Shown here: positions 60,677 to 64,000 of the stretch, piece after piece
Numbering within the stretch: position 1 is the first letter of the stretch
Layout of the letters: each line of letters begins with the position of its first letter
Source of the DNA: Senegalia massiliensis
GTDB lineage: Bacteria; Bacillota; Clostridia; Tissierellales; SIT17
DNA length: 64,000 bases
NCBI RefSeq assembly: GCF_900626135.1
Contig: NZ_LR130786.1
Coordinates: 558,001 to 622,000 of the forward strand
Direction of reading: 5' to 3'
Program-made: the position numbers and the translations under genes
Notes under the pieces: generated by a model
Databases searched by the model: none
What the model was told of the DNA's origin: nothing
The model's input: only the letters and a program-made list of their open reading frames with translations

Positions 60677-62236
60677 TTATGATGCTAAAATAATTTCTTC
60701 GTTTATATTAAACTTCTTAAAATTCTCTTTAAAGTTCTGTGCTAATTCATTTGCTTTCTCATAATATCTTTCTTTATCATCCCAAGTATTTATAGGGTTT
60801 AATATTTCTTCAGGTACTCCATTACATTTTACTGGCATAGATAAATTAAATATACTATCTTTAATATAATCGACCTTTTCTAATTCACCATTTAATGCAG
60901 CTCTAACCATATTTCTTGTATATTTTAAATTTATTCTATTTCCTACTCCATATTCTCCACCAGTCCATCCAGTGTTAACTAAAAATACATTTAAATTATA
61001 TTTTTCAATTTTTTCTCCTAAAAGTTTAGCATATACTTGTGGCTCTAAAAGCATAAAAGGTTCACCAAAACATGCTGAAAATGTTGCCATAGGCTCCTTT
61101 ATTCCTCTTTCAGTTCCAGCAAGCTTACTTGTATAACCACTCATAAAGTGATACATTGCTTGTTCCTTAGTAAGTTTTGAAATAGGAGGCAATACTCCTG
61201 TAGCATCTGCTGTTAAAAATATAATATTTTTTGGTATTTCTCCTTTTCCATCAAGTATAGCATCTTCAATATGAGTTATAGGGAATGCAGCTCTAGTATT
61301 TTCTGTATATCTATTATCTGAGTAACTTGGATCTTTTGTATTTTCATCTAAAACAACATTTTCAATTATTGAACCTTTTCTGATTGCATTATATATTTGT
61401 GGTTCTTTTTCTTCTGATAAATCTATACATTTTGCATAACAACCACCTTCAAAATTAAATACTCCATTTTCAGTAAAACCATGTTCATCATCACCAATTA
61501 ATTTCCTATCATTATCTGCAGATAATGTTGTTTTTCCTGTGCCAGATAATCCAAAAAACAATGCAACATCTCCATTTTGTCCCCTATTTGCTGAACAATG
61601 CATAGGAAGTACATTTTCAAAAGGCAACAAATAATTCATCACAGTAAACATAGATTTTTTTATTTCTCCACTATATTTTGTTCCACCAATTAAAACTACT
61701 CTTTTTTCAAAACTAATAACTATAAAAGCTTCAGAATTCAAATTATAATGTTCAGGATCTATTTTTAAGTTTGGAACAGCTATAACAGTAAAATTATTTT
61801 TGAAATCGTTATCCTTATCCATATTTTCTATAAACATTTGTTTAGCAAATAAATTTTGACTTGAAAGTTCATTTATAACTCTCAAAGGCATTCTATATTT
61901 TTGATCAGAACCTACAAAACCTTCAAATACATATAATTCTTTATTTTCTATATAGTCTATAACTGTTTTTGATAGTTTATCAAAATCTTCTTTTGAAATA
62001 GGCTTATTTTGAGAATTCCAATTTATATTATTTTTAACTAAGTCTTCTTTTACAATAAATCTATCGTGAGGAGACCTACCAGTATATTTTCCAGTATTTA
62101 TACTTAAAGCTCCATTAGAAGCTAACATAGCATTTTCTTTTTCTATTGCTATATTTATTAATTCATCCTCATTTAAATTAAATTTTACATTTTTAGATTC
62201 TAAAATATTTTCTATATTGCTATTAATGTTATACAA
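60677..62236 (-). CDS. pckA: Phosphoenolpyruvate carboxykinase (ATP)
   Basis: 519 residues. Oxaloacetate site RSPHDRFIVKE region near GKYTGRSPHDRF, kinase 1a P-loop FFGLSGTGKTTLSAD, LIGDDEHGFTENGVFNFEGG (Mn ligand) and GGEYGVGNRINLKYTRNMV. It interconverts oxaloacetate and PEP; in amino-acid fermenting anaerobes either direction is possible. Start is TTG 62236 after AAGGGGG. The promoter is overlapped by a palindrome. Confidence 0.97.
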   Translation of the reverse strand: MYNINSNIENILESKNVKFNLNEDELINIAIEKENAMLASNGALSINTGKYTGRSPHDRFIVKEDLVKNNINWNSQNKPISKEDFDKLSKTVIDYIENKELYVFEGFVGSDQKYRMPLRVINELSSQNLFAKQMFIENMDKDNDFKNNFTVIAVPNLKIDPEHYNLNSEAFIVISFEKRVVLIGGTKYSGEIKKSMFTVMNYLLPFENVLPMHCSANRGQNGDVALFFGLSGTGKTTLSADNDRKLIGDDEHGFTENGVFNFEGGCYAKCIDLSEEKEPQIYNAIRKGSIIENVVLDENTKDPSYSDNRYTENTRAAFPITHIEDAILDGKGEIPKNIIFLTADATGVLPPISKLTKEQAMYHFMSGYTSKLAGTERGIKEPMATFSACFGEPFMLLEPQVYAKLLGEKIEKYNLNVFLVNTGWTGGEYGVGNRINLKYTRNMVRAALNGELEKVDYIKDSIFNLSMPVKCNGVPEEILNPINTWDDKERYYEKANELAQNFKENFKKFNINEEIILAS

Positions 62237-62276
62237 AATATTTACCCCCTTGGATATTTGTTTTAAAAGTTGTTAT

Positions 62277-62315
62277 TATGCTATATATTATAGCATAAAT
62301 ATAATAATAGTATAA
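62277..62315 (-). promoter_or_regulatory. pckA promoter overlapped by a perfect dyad
   Basis: -35 TTATAC (62310-62315), 17-base spacer, -10 TATAAT (62287-62292). The -10 lies inside the palindrome with arms TATGCTAT and ATAGCATA (62277-62284, 62290-62297, central five bases). This geometry is that of a repressor operator; the regulator is unknown. Confidence 0.6.
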
Positions 62316-62371
62316 CATATATAATGTAAAAAAATATATTATTTTTGTCATATTTAATTTTAATCCCAAAT

Positions 62372-62400
62372 AAAAAACTCTGAAATAACTTCAGAGTTTT
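62372..62400 (-). terminator. Terminator of the PIN/TRAM gene
   Basis: Stem AAAACTCTGAA/TTCAGAGTTTT with T-run on the minus strand, overlapping the stop codon. Confidence 0.85.
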
Positions 62401-63508
62401 ATCCTGCTTGTTCAATCATATATTTAGGTTTTGCAAATATCATTCTACCGGCAGCAGTTTGAAGTACACTTGTAACCATAACATCCAATGTTTCTCCAAT
62501 ATGCTTTCTACCACCATCTACTACTATCATAGTACCATCATCAAGATATGCAATACCTTGTCCTGATTCCTTACCATCTTTTATTACTTGAACAATCATC
62601 TCTTCACCAGGTAATACTACAGGTTTCACAGCATTTGCAAGTTCATTGATATTCAATACTTCTACTCCATGAAATTCTGCTACTTTGTTTAAATTATAAT
62701 CATTGGTAACTACCATACCATTTAAAAATTGTCCTAATTTTAATAACTTACTATCTACTTCAGATATATCTTCAAAATCTTTATCATGAATTATAACTTC
62801 TATATCTATTTCCTTTTGTATTCTGTTTAAAATATCAAGTCCTCTTCTACCTCTATTTCTCTTTAAAGAATCAGATGAATCTGCTATATGTTGTAATTCT
62901 TCTAATACAAATTCTGGTATAACAAGAGGTCCTTCCATAAATTTTGTTTCACATATATCAGCAATTCTACCATCTATTATCACTGATGTATCCAATACCT
63001 TTGGTTTTACTCTTGATTTAGGATACTCTTTTTTTACAATTTCCTCTTTTGGTGCAGATTTCTTAAATAAATTTGTAAGTACTGCAAAATCTTCTCTTTT
63101 CTTTGTAGTAACATTGATACCTAGATAGCCAAATAATAAATATAATACCACAGCTGCTGGCACTGTTATATAAGGTATCTCCAAATTAAATATAGGTTGC
63201 GATATTAAATAAGCAATTATCAAACCTACTATCAATCCAACAGCACCTAATATAATATCTGTTGCTGGAATTCTCTGCAATTCACTTTCCACACTAGAAC
63301 CTATAGAGTTACCTAAATTTATAATTTTTGGTGATAATATAAATACTATAATTCCAACTAAAGCACTAATAACAATATAACTTATCAATAAAAAAACGTC
63401 TCTTTCAATAAAATCTAGAACGCCTAAATTTTCTACTGTCAATGCAAGCCCAAATCCCAAAAGAAATCCAGTTAAAGTCAAAATTATTCTCAAAACTTTA
63501 TTTACCAA
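62399..63508 (-). CDS. yacL: PIN/TRAM-domain membrane protein (YacL-like)
   Basis: 369 residues from TTG 63508 (the GTG three codons earlier is in the Shine-Dalgarno AGGAGGTG; the intervening ATG is out of frame). Four membrane segments (about 5-135) precede a PIN nuclease domain with [38 protein letters not shown] and [16 protein letters not shown], then a TRAM domain with [20 protein letters not shown]. Role in RNA processing is inferred. Confidence 0.93.
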   Translation of the reverse strand: MVNKVLRIILTLTGFLLGFGLALTVENLGVLDFIERDVFLLISYIVISALVGIIVFILSPKIINLGNSIGSSVESELQRIPATDIILGAVGLIVGLIIAYLISQPIFNLEIPYITVPAAVVLYLLFGYLGINVTTKKREDFAVLTNLFKKSAPKEEIVKKEYPKSRVKPKVLDTSVIIDGRIADICETKFMEGPLVIPEFVLEELQHIADSSDSLKRNRGRRGLDILNRIQKEIDIEVIIHDKDFEDISEVDSKLLKLGQFLNGMVVTNDYNLNKVAEFHGVEVLNINELANAVKPVVLPGEEMIVQVIKDGKESGQGIAYLDDGTMIVVDGGRKHIGETLDVMVTSVLQTAAGRMIFAKPKYMIEQAG

Positions 63509-63630
63509 ACATGTCACCTCCTATAAATTAATTATGTCCAAAAAAAATATATATATAACTTATTTACCACGTTTATATTAAATTAAGCAAAATTAAATCA
63601 AATTCTACAAATTTTTAACAATATCAAATT

Positions 63631-63656
63631 AAAAATAAAGCGTCTAAACAGACGCT
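63631..63656 (-). terminator. Terminator of the CarD-type gene
   Basis: Stem AGCGTCT/AGACGCT with loop and a T-rich tail on the minus strand, beginning at the carD stop. Confidence 0.8.
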
Positions 63657-64000
63657 ATTTTACTATATCTTCTATTAATTCATCCGCTTGAATTTCATCT
63701 ATTCCTTTTGCTAAAACTATTTCACTTACTAACATTTGCTTTGCATTATTTAACATTTTTCTTTCTCCAGTAGAGAGACCTTTTTCTCTATCTCTAATTA
63801 AAAGATTTCTAACTACACTTGCTATCTCAAAAATATCTCCACTTTTGATTTTATCCATATTAGCTCTAAATCTTCTATTCCAGTTTTGTGGCATTTTTGT
63901 TTTATCATCACCTAGTACAGCTAAAACTTGTTCTAGTTCTTCTAAGCTTATAACTTCTCTAATCCCTATATCTTCTATGTTATCCATAGGAACCATTACC
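63655..64000 (-). CDS. carD: CarD-family transcription regulator, C-terminal part (runs past right edge)
   Basis: 115 visible residues with no start: the frame stays open to base 64000 and the reading VMVPMDNIEDIGIREVIS belongs to the junction of the RNA polymerase interacting domain with the DNA-binding domain. The C-terminal NRRFRANMDKIKSGDIFEIA and RNLLIRDREKGLSTGERKML are the CarD DNA-binding helices. CarD/CdnL stabilises open promoter complexes, notably at rRNA promoters. The N-terminal half is outside the window. Confidence 0.9.
   Translation of the reverse strand, partial: VMVPMDNIEDIGIREVISLEELEQVLAVLGDDKTKMPQNWNRRFRANMDKIKSGDIFEIASVVRNLLIRDREKGLSTGERKMLNNAKQMLVSEIVLAKGIDEIQADELIEDIVK

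Overview
The window is a low-GC chromosomal segment of an anaerobic Firmicute. Gene order, Zn-type S14, a Cys T-box between gltX and cysE, SigH, CwlD and a probable selenocysteine peroxiredoxin point to class Clostridia. A Tissierellales/Peptostreptococcales-type lineage is my best guess, but the sequence does not prove it. Nearly everything from 64 kb down to about 13.8 kb is one long leftward (minus-strand) block of housekeeping genes.

Right to middle (64.0-46.1 kb): 3' part of a CarD-type regulator, PIN/TRAM membrane protein, ATP-dependent PEP carboxykinase, ispD-ispF, proS with a Pro T-box, gltX, a Cys T-box then cysE-cysS-mrnC-rlmB-rae1, sigH, tRNA-Thr(GGU), tufB, rpmG-secE-nusG, rplK-rplA, an L10 leader and rplJ-rplL. 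Middle (46.1-13.8 kb): rpoB-rpoC, the str operon (L7Ae-like, rpsL, rpsG, fusA, tufA), the full S10-spc-alpha cluster, ecfA1-ecfA2-ecfT, truA, rplM and rpsI. Several leaders look structured: rpsJ (two mutually exclusive pairings next to the Shine-Dalgarno), the rpsL-rpsG spacer, rplJ, rplM and the str leader.

Left (13.8-4.6 kb): a 9.17-kb integrative element sits in the 3' end of rpsI, bounded by a 12-bp direct repeat. It rebuilds the last codons of rpsI with a new stop (TAG for TAA) and separates rpsI from its old terminator, which is still visible at 4.6 kb. A replacement terminator facing rpsI is embedded in the 3' coding end of the integrase gene. The element has a tyrosine integrase, an excisionase-like protein, a frameshifted Rep_trans/MOBT-type initiator, an FtsK/SpoIIIE-type ATPase, a hairpin-rich oriT-like segment, two small unknown proteins, a divergent regulator with an operator array, and a type II restriction-modification pair (AlwI-like endonuclease and Dam-like adenine methylase). 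It lacks a conjugation machine, so it looks like an integrative mobilizable element carrying a defence cargo.

Far left (4.6-0 kb): a peroxiredoxin whose peroxidatic Cys codon is an in-frame TGA followed by a SECIS-like hairpin (probable selenoprotein), then cwlD, an EamA transporter, a secreted amidase-domain protein and a truncated cardiolipin synthase. Before the element arrived the order was rpsI, terminator, peroxiredoxin, cwlD.
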